Shown: piece after piece, positions 25,017 through 34,898 of the stretch
Layout: each line of letters opens with the position of its first letter
Position numbering within the stretch: position 1 is the first letter of the stretch
From: Pinirhizobacter soli
Lineage (GTDB): Bacteria > Pseudomonadota > Gammaproteobacteria > Xanthomonadales > Rhodanobacteraceae
Direction of reading: 5' to 3'
Length of the DNA: 64,000 nucleotides
Assembly (NCBI RefSeq): GCF_015905305.1
Contig: NZ_JADZLQ010000002.1
Span: forward strand, 1 to 64,000
Notes under the pieces: model-generated
Told to the model about the DNA's origin: nothing
The model's database searches: none
What the model saw: only the letters and a program-made list of their open reading frames with translations
Made by a program: the position numbers and the translations under genes

Positions 25017-26869
25017 GGGACCTTTATGCTGGTTGTTCCAAGGATGGGGTGCTTCAACGTATTGAGCGTGGGCTGGCCTTCCACGAGCAGGTCCAGCACC
25101 ACCAGTTCATTGCCTTTGGGCTTGAGCCAAGCGCCCGGCACGTAGAGGGTGCGCTGCGGGCCGATGCTCCAGGTGCGTCCGAGCGGACGACCATTGAGCC
25201 AGACCATGCCCTTGCCCAGGCCCTTCGTATCAAGGAAGGTGTCCGCCGATGCACTGCCCGAGACCGGCGCGTCGAAACTGCCGCGGTAGAAACATGGTGC
25301 GTGGGTGCAAGCTGCGCTGGTGAACTTCAAGGCATCGTTGTTGGTGAAAGGCAGGGAATAAATCTGCCAGTCGGACAACGTCTGCCCTTGCACGCTTACC
25401 GAACCTAAGATGCCCTTGCGCTCGGTGCGCACATGCTCGCCAAAATTGATGCGCCCGTCGTTCTGTACCAGCACGTCCAGCGTGTCGCCCTTGGCCAGCT
25501 TGATCGGCAACGTGTCCTGCTTCAGCCGGCGATCGAGCGTTCCGATCCGCTTGCCGTTGACATAGACCTGGGCATAGTCCTGAAGCCCGTCGATGTGCAA
25601 CTGGCCCGCGGCAGCGGTGTCGATGCGCTTGCGATACAGGATGTCGCCATAGGCCTGGTCCAGCGCCTCCATGGTTTTCAGCTCGTGCGAGGTCACCGGC
25701 GTGGGCAATGCATCCCACAGCGATGCGGATTCGCCAAGCTTGATGTTACTGATGGCCTGCGTTCCCGGCGTCGGTGGCACGGGAGGCAGATGGTCCCCCG
25801 TGGCCTTGGCGATCACTTGGCGAAGCGCAAGGTACTTCGGCGTGACCCTTCCGCTCTCGTCCAGCGGACTGTCGTAGTCGTAGCTGGTGACGTCCGGCTG
25901 GTAGCTATCGTCGTCCCAGTTGGCGCCGTTCATCCAGCCGAACGAGGTGCCGCCGTGGAACATGTAGAACGTGACTGAATAGCCTTGGCTCAGCATCCAC
26001 GCCAGTTCGTCGGCCACCACTTTGGCGTCGGCGACATGATGCGGCGCGCCCCAATGATCGAACCAGCCCACCCAGTATTCGCCGGCCATGAACGGGCCAT
26101 CGGGCTGCCACGTCTTGAGCCGGGCGAACTGCTCGCGCGCATGGCCGACGCCGAAGTTGATGACCTTGGCCAGGCCCGGCAGCGAACCGGGATGATCGGC
26201 GCTATCGGACGTATACAACAGCGAGGCATCAAGACCGCTATCAGTGATGGCCTGGCGGATTTGCGTAAGGTAGGTGCTGTCCGTGCCGAAGCTGCCGTAC
26301 TCGTTCTCCACCTGCACGGCAATGATGTTGCCGCCGCGGGCCCGCTGCAGCGGAGCCACTTCCTGGCCCAGGCGATGCAACCAGCGTTGCACCGGCTGCA
26401 TGAACTTCGGATCCGTACTGCGGATCGTGATGTTCGGATCCTTCAACAGCCAGGAGGGGAAGCCGCCCATTTCCCATTCGGCGCAAACATAGGGGCCGGG
26501 ACGCAGGATCACATAAAGGCCTTCCTGTTGCGCCTCGCGGATGAACTCGGCAACGTCGTTCTGGCCGCTGAAATCGTAGTGGCCGGGCGTGGCTTCGTGC
26601 GCGTTCCAGAACACATAAGTGGTGATGGTATTCAGGCCCATGGCCTTGGCCATCTTCAAGCGATCGCGCCAGTACTCGCGTGGGACGCGGGTGTAGTGCA
26701 TCTCGCCGGAAATCACCCGGAACGGTTTGCCATCGAGCATGAAATGGCCCTGCTCGATGGCGAGACTGCCCCCCGCCACGGTGGGAGACGTGGCGGGGGC
26801 CGCTGGCGCGTTGCTCGAAAGCAACGCGCCGAACAGGAGGCCCAATAAGGCATTCCAGGATGATTTCAT
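25013..26869 (-). CDS. Beta-galactosidase, GH35
   Basis: The 618-aa protein has a signal peptide (about 1-24) and the GH35 barrel: GKPFRVISGEMHYTRVPREY, GLNTITTYVFWNAHE, ILRPGPYVCAEWEMGGFPSW, the acid/base glutamate in VQVENEYGSFG (near 188) and the nucleophile glutamate in MAGEYWVGWFDHWG (near 261). Beta-sandwich domains follow (VYVNGKRIGTLDRR, GKGMVWLNGRPLGRTWSIGP). It should remove beta-linked galactose in the periplasm. Its start overlaps the stop of the TonB-receptor gene (TGATG) and its stop overlaps the alpha-galactosidase start, so the three are one operon. Confidence 0.93.
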   Translation of the reverse strand: MKSSWNALLGLLFGALLSSNAPAAPATSPTVAGGSLAIEQGHFMLDGKPFRVISGEMHYTRVPREYWRDRLKMAKAMGLNTITTYVFWNAHEATPGHYDFSGQNDVAEFIREAQQEGLYVILRPGPYVCAEWEMGGFPSWLLKDPNITIRSTDPKFMQPVQRWLHRLGQEVAPLQRARGGNIIAVQVENEYGSFGTDSTYLTQIRQAITDSGLDASLLYTSDSADHPGSLPGLAKVINFGVGHAREQFARLKTWQPDGPFMAGEYWVGWFDHWGAPHHVADAKVVADELAWMLSQGYSVTFYMFHGGTSFGWMNGANWDDDSYQPDVTSYDYDSPLDESGRVTPKYLALRQVIAKATGDHLPPVPPTPGTQAISNIKLGESASLWDALPTPVTSHELKTMEALDQAYGDILYRKRIDTAAAGQLHIDGLQDYAQVYVNGKRIGTLDRRLKQDTLPIKLAKGDTLDVLVQNDGRINFGEHVRTERKGILGSVSVQGQTLSDWQIYSLPFTNNDALKFTSAACTHAPCFYRGSFDAPVSGSASADTFLDTKGLGKGMVWLNGRPLGRTWSIGPQRTLYVPGAWLKPKGNELVVLDLLVEGQPTLNTLKHPILGTTSIKVP

Positions 26870-29748
26870 CAGAAGCTGCCGCGTACCCCCACGGTATAGA
26901 CCGTGCCATCGGCCTCGGCGTACAGGAACCGGTTCCGATAGACCGAGTAGTCATACAGGTGCTGGTGGGTCAGGTTGGTACCGGAGGCGAACACCGACAG
27001 GAATTTATTGATCTGGTAGCTCGCGCTCAGATCTACCTGGCCGTAGCTGCTACGTGTGGCAGGGTTTGCACCGGAACCGTAGGCGATGCTTTCCAGGTAC
27101 TTGCCGCGCCAGTTATAGGCCACTCGCACCTGTACCGGACCCTTCTCGTAGTACACGCTCGCGTTCGCCGAGTCGCCGATGCCCGGCACGGCAAACTTGC
27201 CGCCCGCCGATATTTCGCTGGGCCCAAGCGATGTGCTGCTCTTCACCTTGGTGTAGTTCACGGCCGTCCCCAATCCGTCGAACGGCGCCGGCAGGATGTC
27301 CTTGAACTGGTAGTTGAAGGTGAACTCTGCGCCGTAGATGTTGGACGAATTCAGGTTCACCGGCTGCGTCAGCGACCAGATGAACGGCTGTCCGGTGTTG
27401 ACGTTGGTCAGGAACGGGAACGGCGAGCTGATCAGCGTGCTGAAGTTGCTGACCTTCTTGTAGAACCCTTCCAGCGCCAGGTAGCTGGCGTCGTTCATGT
27501 ACCACTCCAGGCCCATGTCGTAGTTCCGCGAGGAATACGGCTGCAGCTGCGGGTTACCCTGGGAAATGGTCAGCGAGTTCGGGCGCGTGCCGTAGCTCTT
27601 GCTGTAGTACAGGTTGCTCAGCTCAGGCGGGGTCAGGGTCTTGGACAACGAGAAGCGGTAGATCAGGTCGTCAAGCAGGTTCAACTTGAAGTTCATCGAG
27701 GGCAGCCACCGGTGGTAGCCACCATCGGCCTGCTGCGGCGCCAGCGCACCATAGGTCACCTGGCCGTTGCTGGTGTCGTTCGGGTCGATGGTGAGGGTCG
27801 CCGGCGGCTGGTTGATCGCGACGCTCTCGGAGGTGATGTTCAGGTAGCGCACACCCAGGTCCAGCTGCCAGGGCATCGTGCCGAAGTTGCCGCCGAACAG
27901 GGCCCTGGCATAGAACGCCTTCTGGTTCTCCGAGACCTTGTTGAAGCTGCCGGGGTTCGGCGCGGCCCCCAGGGTTCCGCCGTTTGCCGCCAGGCCCGCC
28001 AGCAGTGCAGCCCTCTTCTCAGGCGTCAGCTGGTTGTACGCCGCGGGCGTCGCCAGCCATGCCAGGTACTTCCTGCCGTCGTACTGGATCCACTGGTCCG
28101 GCACGCCCGGCGAGGACACGCCATGGATCGGCGACGGCGGGGTGTAGAGATATGCGCCGATGGCATCCGCTGGAGCGCTAATCGAATAGCCGCAATAGGC
28201 ATTGCAGAGGATACCGTTGGGCGTGCTCACGCTCACCGACTTCACCGACTGGTCGGTCTTCTGGATGCCGAAGTCGAGCTCGGTAAGGACCATCCCGTCG
28301 AAGGCCTTGGTCAGGTCAATCTTGTACTGCTTGACGTTGTTGGTGACGTTGTTCGTCTGGCCGCCGGCGTTGCAGCAATGCGCCGTGAGGTTGTTGAAGT
28401 TGTCCGGAGCCAGGATGTTGCTATAGGACGGCGGCTCGCTGTTGCCGTTGTTGGTCCAGGTGGGATTGGTGCCGAAGTTCTTGGCACCGACCACGAGGAA
28501 GTAGCCGTTGGGGCTTTCCTTGTTCCATGCCTTGGAGTTGGACACGTCCACGCTGAGCTTGGTGGTGTCGTCGATCTGGTACGCCGCGTTCAGGCCGTTC
28601 TGGAAACTTTTCTCGTAGCTGGGAATGGACGACACGACATAGTCGTTCGCCATCACGTTGGGGCCTTCACCCTTGCGAATGAACTGCGTCACCGTGCCGT
28701 TGGCATCGGTGGTAAGGGACTGGATGTCGCCTGTGTTGCCGTACTCGCCGAACTCGTGTTCGAGCTTGTCCACTTTGTAGCTGGAATACAGGCTATCGAG
28801 CTGGAAGGTCAGCTTGTCGGTCGGCCTCCAGTCCATCGCCGTGCTGAAGCCCTTGCGCGTGCGCGTCTCGTCCAGGATGTTGCTGGCGAGCGTCTCGGGA
28901 ACGGCGACGTTCGTGTAGTTGGGATTGGCCGTGCCCGACAACTGTGAAATATTCTGGTTGGTGTACCAGGAGTTGGCCTGGGTGTTGATCTGGGTGTCTT
29001 TGCGCTTGTAGTACATCGCCGAGGCAAGCACGCCAAACGTGTGGTCGTCGTTCGTCCAGCCGCCCAGCAGCGATGCCTTGGGCGTGGTCTTGCCTGCCCA
29101 GTCACCGGTCAGGTTGCTGTTCACGCCGGCCGCGCTCCACGCGCCGTGAAAACCGCTGAAATCCAGGGGCCGCGCGGTCTGGATGTCCACCACGCCACCG
29201 ATGTCGACCTCGGGGATGTTGGCCGACGAGGTCTTGTTGACCTGGGCGACGTTGATGATCTCCGAAGGCAGCACGTCGAAGTTGAAGGCGCGCGAACCCG
29301 ATGACGTGGCCATCGGCCGGCCGTTGATCGTGACGGCGACGAACTCCGGGCCGAAGCCGCGCACGGCGATCTGGCTGGACTCACCGCCACTGCGGTTCAC
29401 CGACACGCCAGGCACGCGCTGCAGAGCGTCGGCGACGTTCGGATCGGGAAACTTGCCGGTTTCTTCCGCGGAGATGGAATCCACCGTGTTGACCGAGTCT
29501 TTCTTGATCGCCTGGGCGCGCTGCAGGGCCGCCAGCTGGCCGGTCACCGTGACCGTGTTCAGGTTGGTCGCATTCTTCTCGTCGGGCTTTTGAGCCGTGC
29601 CCGAGGCCGGTGGTACCGCCGCCGTTGAACTGGCTGCTGGTGCGTCTGCGGCCGCTTGCGCAAACCCCTGCGCGCTGTAGCCGAGCAGGCCAACACCGAC
29701 CATCGCCAATGCCTGACCCACTGAAAGAGCCAACTTGGTTCGCTTCAT
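26869..29748 (-). CDS. TonB-dependent receptor, carbohydrate type
   Basis: This 959-aa outer-membrane transporter has a signal peptide (about 1-30), an Ala/Pro linker, a TonB box region (LNTVTVTG near 63-70) and a plug domain (about 80-200: TVDSISAEETGKFPDPNVAD, ALQRVPGVSVNR, GFGPEFVAVTINGRPM). A 22-strand barrel follows, ending with an aromatic residue (VGVRGSF). The sequence is of the large type common in Xanthomonadales and Caulobacter that imports oligosaccharides. Position at the head of an operon with a beta- and an alpha-galactosidase indicates a galactose-containing oligosaccharide as cargo. AAGGGCG precedes the ATG at 29748. Confidence 0.93.
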   Translation of the reverse strand: MKRTKLALSVGQALAMVGVGLLGYSAQGFAQAAADAPAASSTAAVPPASGTAQKPDEKNATNLNTVTVTGQLAALQRAQAIKKDSVNTVDSISAEETGKFPDPNVADALQRVPGVSVNRSGGESSQIAVRGFGPEFVAVTINGRPMATSSGSRAFNFDVLPSEIINVAQVNKTSSANIPEVDIGGVVDIQTARPLDFSGFHGAWSAAGVNSNLTGDWAGKTTPKASLLGGWTNDDHTFGVLASAMYYKRKDTQINTQANSWYTNQNISQLSGTANPNYTNVAVPETLASNILDETRTRKGFSTAMDWRPTDKLTFQLDSLYSSYKVDKLEHEFGEYGNTGDIQSLTTDANGTVTQFIRKGEGPNVMANDYVVSSIPSYEKSFQNGLNAAYQIDDTTKLSVDVSNSKAWNKESPNGYFLVVGAKNFGTNPTWTNNGNSEPPSYSNILAPDNFNNLTAHCCNAGGQTNNVTNNVKQYKIDLTKAFDGMVLTELDFGIQKTDQSVKSVSVSTPNGILCNAYCGYSISAPADAIGAYLYTPPSPIHGVSSPGVPDQWIQYDGRKYLAWLATPAAYNQLTPEKRAALLAGLAANGGTLGAAPNPGSFNKVSENQKAFYARALFGGNFGTMPWQLDLGVRYLNITSESVAINQPPATLTIDPNDTSNGQVTYGALAPQQADGGYHRWLPSMNFKLNLLDDLIYRFSLSKTLTPPELSNLYYSKSYGTRPNSLTISQGNPQLQPYSSRNYDMGLEWYMNDASYLALEGFYKKVSNFSTLISSPFPFLTNVNTGQPFIWSLTQPVNLNSSNIYGAEFTFNYQFKDILPAPFDGLGTAVNYTKVKSSTSLGPSEISAGGKFAVPGIGDSANASVYYEKGPVQVRVAYNWRGKYLESIAYGSGANPATRSSYGQVDLSASYQINKFLSVFASGTNLTHQHLYDYSVYRNRFLYAEADGTVYTVGVRGSF

Positions 29749-29859
29749 GGAACGCCCTTTGAATTATTGTGGAAACCCCTCAAAACCCCCCACACCGGAT
29801 GTGGCATGACTGCGAATCCGGCGCGCCCTAAACACCCACTAAAATCTAATTGTCATATT

Positions 29860-29888
29860 TTATAATAGTAGTATTCATGCAGCCGCAA
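29860..29888 (-). promoter_or_regulatory. Candidate promoter of the TonB receptor-galactosidase operon
   Basis: On the minus strand TTGCGG (29883-29888) is followed after 17 bases by TTATAA (29860-29865), in a short AT-rich patch (29843-29879) that stands out from the flanking DNA. It lies about 110 bp upstream of the receptor start. Otherwise the 298-bp gap 29749-30046 holds no gene that I can support. Confidence 0.35.
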
Positions 29889-30046
29889 GTTGCAGTGCAG
29901 CATTTGGCAACATGAATCGGGGAGGGGTCCGATGATGGTATCGATGGCCAGCTTGGGGCATTGCCCAGGAGGCCCTGGCTGCAACGCGGCCAGTACCAAC
30001 GGTTGCCGCCGACGGCGGGGCACCGAATGGAGGCGAGCTGCCCGTC

Positions 30047-33000
30047 CTAGGGCCTGGGATGGTCCGGCGCGCCGCGCAGCTTGTTCATATATTCGGTGAA
30101 AAAGGCATTGGGCCAGCCGAAATCCTCACGGGTGAGAATCTTCGGGCTGGATGGGTCGAACGACTCGTGCAGGCGGTGGTCGCCCGGGTCGCTGGCCAGC
30201 AACATCTTCAGCACGGCCTGCTGCCGTGCCGGATCGTTGGTGGTGAAACCATCGGCCAACAGGCCCAGCGGCCACACCATGCCCTTGGGGGTATGCGGGC
30301 TGCCCAGGCCTGCCGCCACGGTGCCGCTGTAGTAGTACGGGTTGGCCGGCGACAGCACGAAGCTGCGCGTTGCTTGGTACACCGGATCATCCAGCCCCAC
30401 ATAGCCGAAGTACGGCGCGGACAGCAGGTTCGGGATGTTCGCATCGTCCATCAGCAAGGCGTGGCCCAGGCCATCCACCTCATACGCATACATGCGCTTG
30501 CCATCGGGCCCAGCAACGATGCCGTACTTCTCGATGCCCGCGCGCACTTCGCCTTGCATCTTGCGTGCGCGCCTGCCCATCGAGGCGTCGTGCATCACGT
30601 CAGCGGCTTCGGCCATCGCGCCCAGCGCCTGCACCGCCATCATCTCGGCGGGGATCAAATAATTGTAGGTAGACAGGTCATCCGAGGGACGGAAGCCCGT
30701 CCAGATCATGCCCGTGCGCGCCACTGGGTTTCGGCCGGACTGTTCGGTTTTCGATTTGAAAACGTACTTGCTGCGCGCCGTGTGGTCCTGTTCGATCTCC
30801 ATGGTGTCCAGCACGCGGCGAAACGCCTGGCGCACCTGCGGGGTGAAGATCGTGGCGTCGCCGGTTACCTTGTAGTACTTCCATGCCAGCAGCACCGGGT
30901 AGCACAGGGAGTCCAATTCGAACTTCCGCTCCCAGATCGAATAATCCTCGCGGAAGGCATTGGCGTAGGGATCGATCAACAGGTACTTGGCCTGGCGCTG
31001 CACGACGGCCTTGATCAGCGCCTGCACCTGGGCATCGTGGGCGAAGCCAAGATAGGTGGCCTCCACCTGCACCGAAGAATCGCGCAGCCACTCGGCGGGA
31101 ATATCGCCCGTGCGCACATAGGCCGTGCCGTCAGCGGTGGCGGCGATCTGCGTGCCGGTGTTCAGCAGCGCCGCGCGCATCATCGCCACCAGTGCCGGGT
31201 TAGGATCGGTAAAGTTGCGCGCAGCGTCCACCACCACGTCGGGCTGGGTTACCAGGGCATTGGCCGGGCCGGCGGTGATGAATACCAGTTCCGAGGAGTT
31301 GGGTACGGGCAACTTCACCGTCACGCCATCACGCATCAGCACATCGCCGCGTACCGTAGTGTCAGGCGAACTACCGTCGTTGAAATGCAGGCGGTAGTTG
31401 CGCGTAGGCTCCAGGCCCTTCAGCACAAAGGCATGCGACCTGGTGGACGTGTCGCTGCCGTGGAAGGCATACAGCACCCCCTGCCCGGTCACCTTGTCGA
31501 AGTACTGCATGCCATCGAAATGTGCACCATCCGGGCGCTGGCCCACATGGAAAAGATCCGCCCGGCGGATCAGCGGGCGTAGCTTCGCCTTGTACGTGGC
31601 AAGTTCCGCCGCTGCCACGTCGTGCTGCTCGCGCGTCCACTTGCTGCTGTCCATCATCAGGGTGAACCAGCCCATCATCCCGCTGCGCAGCATGTAGCGG
31701 AAATTCTCGATGCGCGGGGTGGGCACCTCCATGGCATACGCCTCGAGCATCGCCGGAGGCAGCAGATGGCTTGCGTCGAAGAACGCCTGGCGGTTCGACA
31801 ACGGATCATACGTATCGACGATGGAGAAATAATCTCCCACCGCAGCGCTACCGAAGTCGACCATGCGGCCGCCGTCGTTGCAGATCTCAAGCAGTAACCC
31901 GGGGTGGTCCTTCTTCAGCTTGCGGTAGATGTCGTAATAGGCGAGCGCGGCGTGGTAGCTCACATCCGTGCTGTTGGGCCCGTCCTGCCAGAAGAATTCC
32001 TCCTCCTGGTAGCGCTTCACCATCAAGCCATCGCAGATGGCATGAGGATGGTCCTGTCGGTCGCAGCCCTGAGCCACCACGTAGCCATCGTGTTCGAGCA
32101 TGTCCAGGTGATAGTCGCGCACCAGGCGATCGGCTTCCCCGGCCACCCAGGCCTTGGCCGCGGGCAGGCCAATGTCGATGGTGACGCCCTTGAACTCGGC
32201 GGGTTTCCAGCCCTTGGGTGGATCGGTGGTGAGCCAGTTCCTGGTGGCGGGATTGGCCACGCTCATCGCGCCTTTGCGCTTGCTGATACCGGCCTGGGCC
32301 CAATCCACCCACAGGCCGAACTTCAAGCCCTTGGCATGGGCGTAGTCGGCGATGGAGGCCAGTCCCTGGGGAAATTTCGCTGGATCCGGAATCCAATCGC
32401 CCACGCCGGCAAACCAGCCGGCATCGAGGTGGAACATCTCGAAACCAAGCTCGGCCGAGTCGTCGATCATGCGGCGGGCCTGCGCCGCGTCGATCTTCAT
32501 GCCGCTGCCCCAGCTGTTGTTGGTCAGCAGCGGATACTTCGGGTCGTTCACCACCACCGGATCGTTCAGCACCTCGCGCACCCATCGACGCTGCAGGTTG
32601 CCGGCATCGTCGAGCGTGCCGTGGGTGGCACCGAGGAAGATCGTGGGCGTGGTAAACGCCCTACCGGTGGGGACGATGGTCTGGAATCGTTCGCCGGGAT
32701 CCTCGTTGAGGCCGGCGCTGATCTCCAGCGTATTGGCTTTGCGGGCCACGTGCATGGCGATGCGACCACTAAATTCCACGCCCATGTAAAGGCCATCGCT
32801 GGGCGCGTCACCGGCTCCCCGCAGCATTAGCCAGGGGATGATCTCGCGCGGCTCGCCTTCTTTCGGGTGCGCGAACGGGCTCGAAGTACCCATCCATGTA
32901 TAACCATCGACCGCGGGCACCACGTGCGTACCTACCGGCGGCGCCTTGCCGGCTCCTTTGTCGATGAACACATGCTCAAGGGCCTGCCCCGGCCAAACAT

Positions 33001-33454
33001 CCAGCGACAGTTGTACGCTTTGCTGCAGGAGCAAAAGCACTGGCTTCCTGCTCCTGTTCTCGATGCGGATATCGTGTTCGAGCGGTCCCTGCTGGGCACG
33101 GGCGCGCCATGTCCAGGACAGGCGCAAGTTTGGTTTGGTGGATACGTACACCAGTGTCAACGCGTCACTGGAACTACGCGTGGCGGACGCGTCGAAGGTC
33201 CAGTGCACTGGCACCGACGTCTGGCCGATGGTAACGCGGTCGACCAGCGGAACGGTCCCGTTCGACGGCCACGTGGAACCGCGAGCATCGGCTACCGCGA
33301 TGATGCGCGGCGCGCTGGGCGTAGCCTCGATGGTCAGCGCAGTACTGGTATTGCCGACTCGGTACGTGGTGGCGGCATCGGGCGCGGCGAAGGCGGGCGT
33401 GATACCCAGGGTGGCAAGTGCAAGCCATGCAACCTTGTTCCAGCCCTTCCCCAT
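30047..33454 (-). CDS. Fusion of GH36-type alpha-galactosidase and GH125 alpha-mannosidase
   Basis: This 1135-aa exported protein (signal peptide about 1-23) joins two enzymes. Residues about 30-730 are a clan GH-D alpha-galactosidase: beta-sandwich, then a barrel with FEMFHLDAGWFAGVGDW, GLKFGLWVDW, the likely nucleophile aspartate in MLEHDGYVV (near 455) and the likely acid/base region ICNDGGRMVDFG with DYFSIVDTYDP (near 520-545). Residues about 745-1125 match GH125 exo-alpha-1,6-mannosidases: RTGDIPAEWLRDSSVQVEA (near 780), ERKFELDSLCYPVLLAWKYY, and YNYLIPAEMMAVQAL. It should strip galactose caps and then alpha-1,6-mannose from one glycan. It is on the same strand as the receptor operon and about 300 bp upstream of it, and so may share regulation. 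Confidence 0.85.
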   Translation of the reverse strand: MGKGWNKVAWLALATLGITPAFAAPDAATTYRVGNTSTALTIEATPSAPRIIAVADARGSTWPSNGTVPLVDRVTIGQTSVPVHWTFDASATRSSSDALTLVYVSTKPNLRLSWTWRARAQQGPLEHDIRIENRSRKPVLLLLQQSVQLSLDVWPGQALEHVFIDKGAGKAPPVGTHVVPAVDGYTWMGTSSPFAHPKEGEPREIIPWLMLRGAGDAPSDGLYMGVEFSGRIAMHVARKANTLEISAGLNEDPGERFQTIVPTGRAFTTPTIFLGATHGTLDDAGNLQRRWVREVLNDPVVVNDPKYPLLTNNSWGSGMKIDAAQARRMIDDSAELGFEMFHLDAGWFAGVGDWIPDPAKFPQGLASIADYAHAKGLKFGLWVDWAQAGISKRKGAMSVANPATRNWLTTDPPKGWKPAEFKGVTIDIGLPAAKAWVAGEADRLVRDYHLDMLEHDGYVVAQGCDRQDHPHAICDGLMVKRYQEEEFFWQDGPNSTDVSYHAALAYYDIYRKLKKDHPGLLLEICNDGGRMVDFGSAAVGDYFSIVDTYDPLSNRQAFFDASHLLPPAMLEAYAMEVPTPRIENFRYMLRSGMMGWFTLMMDSSKWTREQHDVAAAELATYKAKLRPLIRRADLFHVGQRPDGAHFDGMQYFDKVTGQGVLYAFHGSDTSTRSHAFVLKGLEPTRNYRLHFNDGSSPDTTVRGDVLMRDGVTVKLPVPNSSELVFITAGPANALVTQPDVVVDAARNFTDPNPALVAMMRAALLNTGTQIAATADGTAYVRTGDIPAEWLRDSSVQVEATYLGFAHDAQVQALIKAVVQRQAKYLLIDPYANAFREDYSIWERKFELDSLCYPVLLAWKYYKVTGDATIFTPQVRQAFRRVLDTMEIEQDHTARSKYVFKSKTEQSGRNPVARTGMIWTGFRPSDDLSTYNYLIPAEMMAVQALGAMAEAADVMHDASMGRRARKMQGEVRAGIEKYGIVAGPDGKRMYAYEVDGLGHALLMDDANIPNLLSAPYFGYVGLDDPVYQATRSFVLSPANPYYYSGTVAAGLGSPHTPKGMVWPLGLLADGFTTNDPARQQAVLKMLLASDPGDHRLHESFDPSSPKILTREDFGWPNAFFTEYMNKLRGAPDHPRP

Positions 33455-33487
33455 GCGCCCACCCCTTACCCGGCCGTCAAGCGTCGA

Positions 33488-34822
33488 TTATTCCCCATCC
33501 CGGGCAGCGCGACGAGCCGCGCGCAAGGCCGCAAGCTTTTCGGCCACTTTCGCTTCCATCCCGCGCTCCACCGGTTCGTAGAACACCATGTCGGCGATGG
33601 CATCGGGCAGGCACTGCTGGTCCAGCGCCACGCCGCCCTCCACGTCGTGGTCGTATTGGTAGCCGGTGCCGTAGCCCAATCCCTTCATCAACTTCGTGGG
33701 TGCGTTGCGCAGGTGCATGGGCACCTCGAGTGTGCCCATCTTCTGCACGGTGGCGCGGGCGAGGTTGTACGCCTTGTACGCCGCGTTGCTCTTCGGCGCG
33801 ATGGCCAGCCAGATCGCCAGCTGCGCCAGGCCCAACTCGCCTTCGGGGCTGCCAAGGCGTTCGTAGGTATCCCACGCGTCCAGCGCCATGCGCCAGGCAC
33901 GCGGCTCGGCAAGGCCAATGTCTTCCACCGCCATGCGCGTCATGCGCCGGGCCAGGTACAGGGGATCGCAACCACCGTCGAGCATGCGCGTGAGCCAATA
34001 CACCGCGGCATCCGGATCGGATGAGCGCACGGATTTATGCAGCGCGGAGATCTGGTCGTAGAACTGCTCGCCGCTCTTGTCGAAGCGGCGCGTGCGATCG
34101 GCCAGCACCTGGGTAAGCGTGGTTTCGTCGATGCGCCCGTCGGTGGCAAGTTCGGCTGCGATCTCAAGCAGGGTAAGCCCGCGGCGCACGTCGCCGTCGG
34201 CCGCCTGGGAGATCAGCTGCAGGGAGCCTTCATCCACGGTAAGCCCGAGCGTGCCCAGCCCGCGCACCTCGTCGGCCAGCGCGCGCTTCAGGGTGACCAC
34301 GATGGCATCGGGGGTGACCGAATCGAGCACGTGCACGCGGCAGCGTGAGAGCAGCGCCGAATTCAATTCGAAGGAAGGATTCTCGGTGGTGGCGCCGACG
34401 AAGATGATCACGCCCTTCTCGATGTGCGGCAGGAAGGCATCCTGCTGCGCCTTGTTGAAGCGATGCACCTCGTCGACGAACAACACCGTGCGGCGCCCTT
34501 GCGAGAAGTTGACCTCAGCTTCGGCCAGCGCCTTGCGCACATCCGGCAGGCCCGACATCACCGCCGAAATCGCGCGGAAGTCGGCATCGGCATAACGCGC
34601 CACCAGCAGGGCCAGGGTGGTCTTGCCGCAACCGGGCGGCCCCCACAGGATCATCGAATGCACCCTGCCCGCCTCCAGCGCCCGGCGCAGCGGCGAAGAG
34701 GGATCGATCAGGCGAGGCTGGCCGACGATCTCGTCCAGGCTGGCCGGGCGCATGCGTTCGGCCAGGGGCTTGAGGGCCTCTGGCTCGGCGAACAGCCCCG
34801 GGGTCGGGGAATGGCTAGGCAT
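33488..34822 (-). CDS. rarA: Replication-associated recombination protein A
   Basis: The 444-aa AAA+ ATPase acts at stalled replication forks and is a relative of clamp loaders (MgsA/WRNIP1 family). The Walker A motif is in WGPPGCGKTTLALL (about 55-68), Walker B in VLFVDEVHRFNK, sensor 1 in IFVGATTENPSFELN, and the arginine finger follows in ALLSRCRV. The C-terminal MgsA tetramerisation domain carries GSPEGELGLAQLAIWLA and KSNAAYKAYN, and ends with the usual Arg/Lys-rich helix. The N-terminus RMRPASLDEIVGQPRLI is typical. It follows the DUF3999 gene by 76 bp. In many relatives serS comes next; here the glycan cluster intervenes. Confidence 0.96.
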   Translation of the reverse strand: MPSHSPTPGLFAEPEALKPLAERMRPASLDEIVGQPRLIDPSSPLRRALEAGRVHSMILWGPPGCGKTTLALLVARYADADFRAISAVMSGLPDVRKALAEAEVNFSQGRRTVLFVDEVHRFNKAQQDAFLPHIEKGVIIFVGATTENPSFELNSALLSRCRVHVLDSVTPDAIVVTLKRALADEVRGLGTLGLTVDEGSLQLISQAADGDVRRGLTLLEIAAELATDGRIDETTLTQVLADRTRRFDKSGEQFYDQISALHKSVRSSDPDAAVYWLTRMLDGGCDPLYLARRMTRMAVEDIGLAEPRAWRMALDAWDTYERLGSPEGELGLAQLAIWLAIAPKSNAAYKAYNLARATVQKMGTLEVPMHLRNAPTKLMKGLGYGTGYQYDHDVEGGVALDQQCLPDAIADMVFYEPVERGMEAKVAEKLAALRAARRAARDGE

Positions 34823-34898
34823 CGGGAGTCACGACAGCGGCGTTCATCAGGGCATTATCGCCCCTGGAGCGTCATCGAGGGCTCAACGGGTTGCCGGT

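Noticed and set aside
28809-29105. Several long frames opposite the TonB receptor, DUF2339, serS, ftsK and fucose genes, some over 500 codons
   Set aside because: They are mirror frames caused by high third-position GC; compositions are His/Arg/Ala-rich and the opposite strand encodes clear families.
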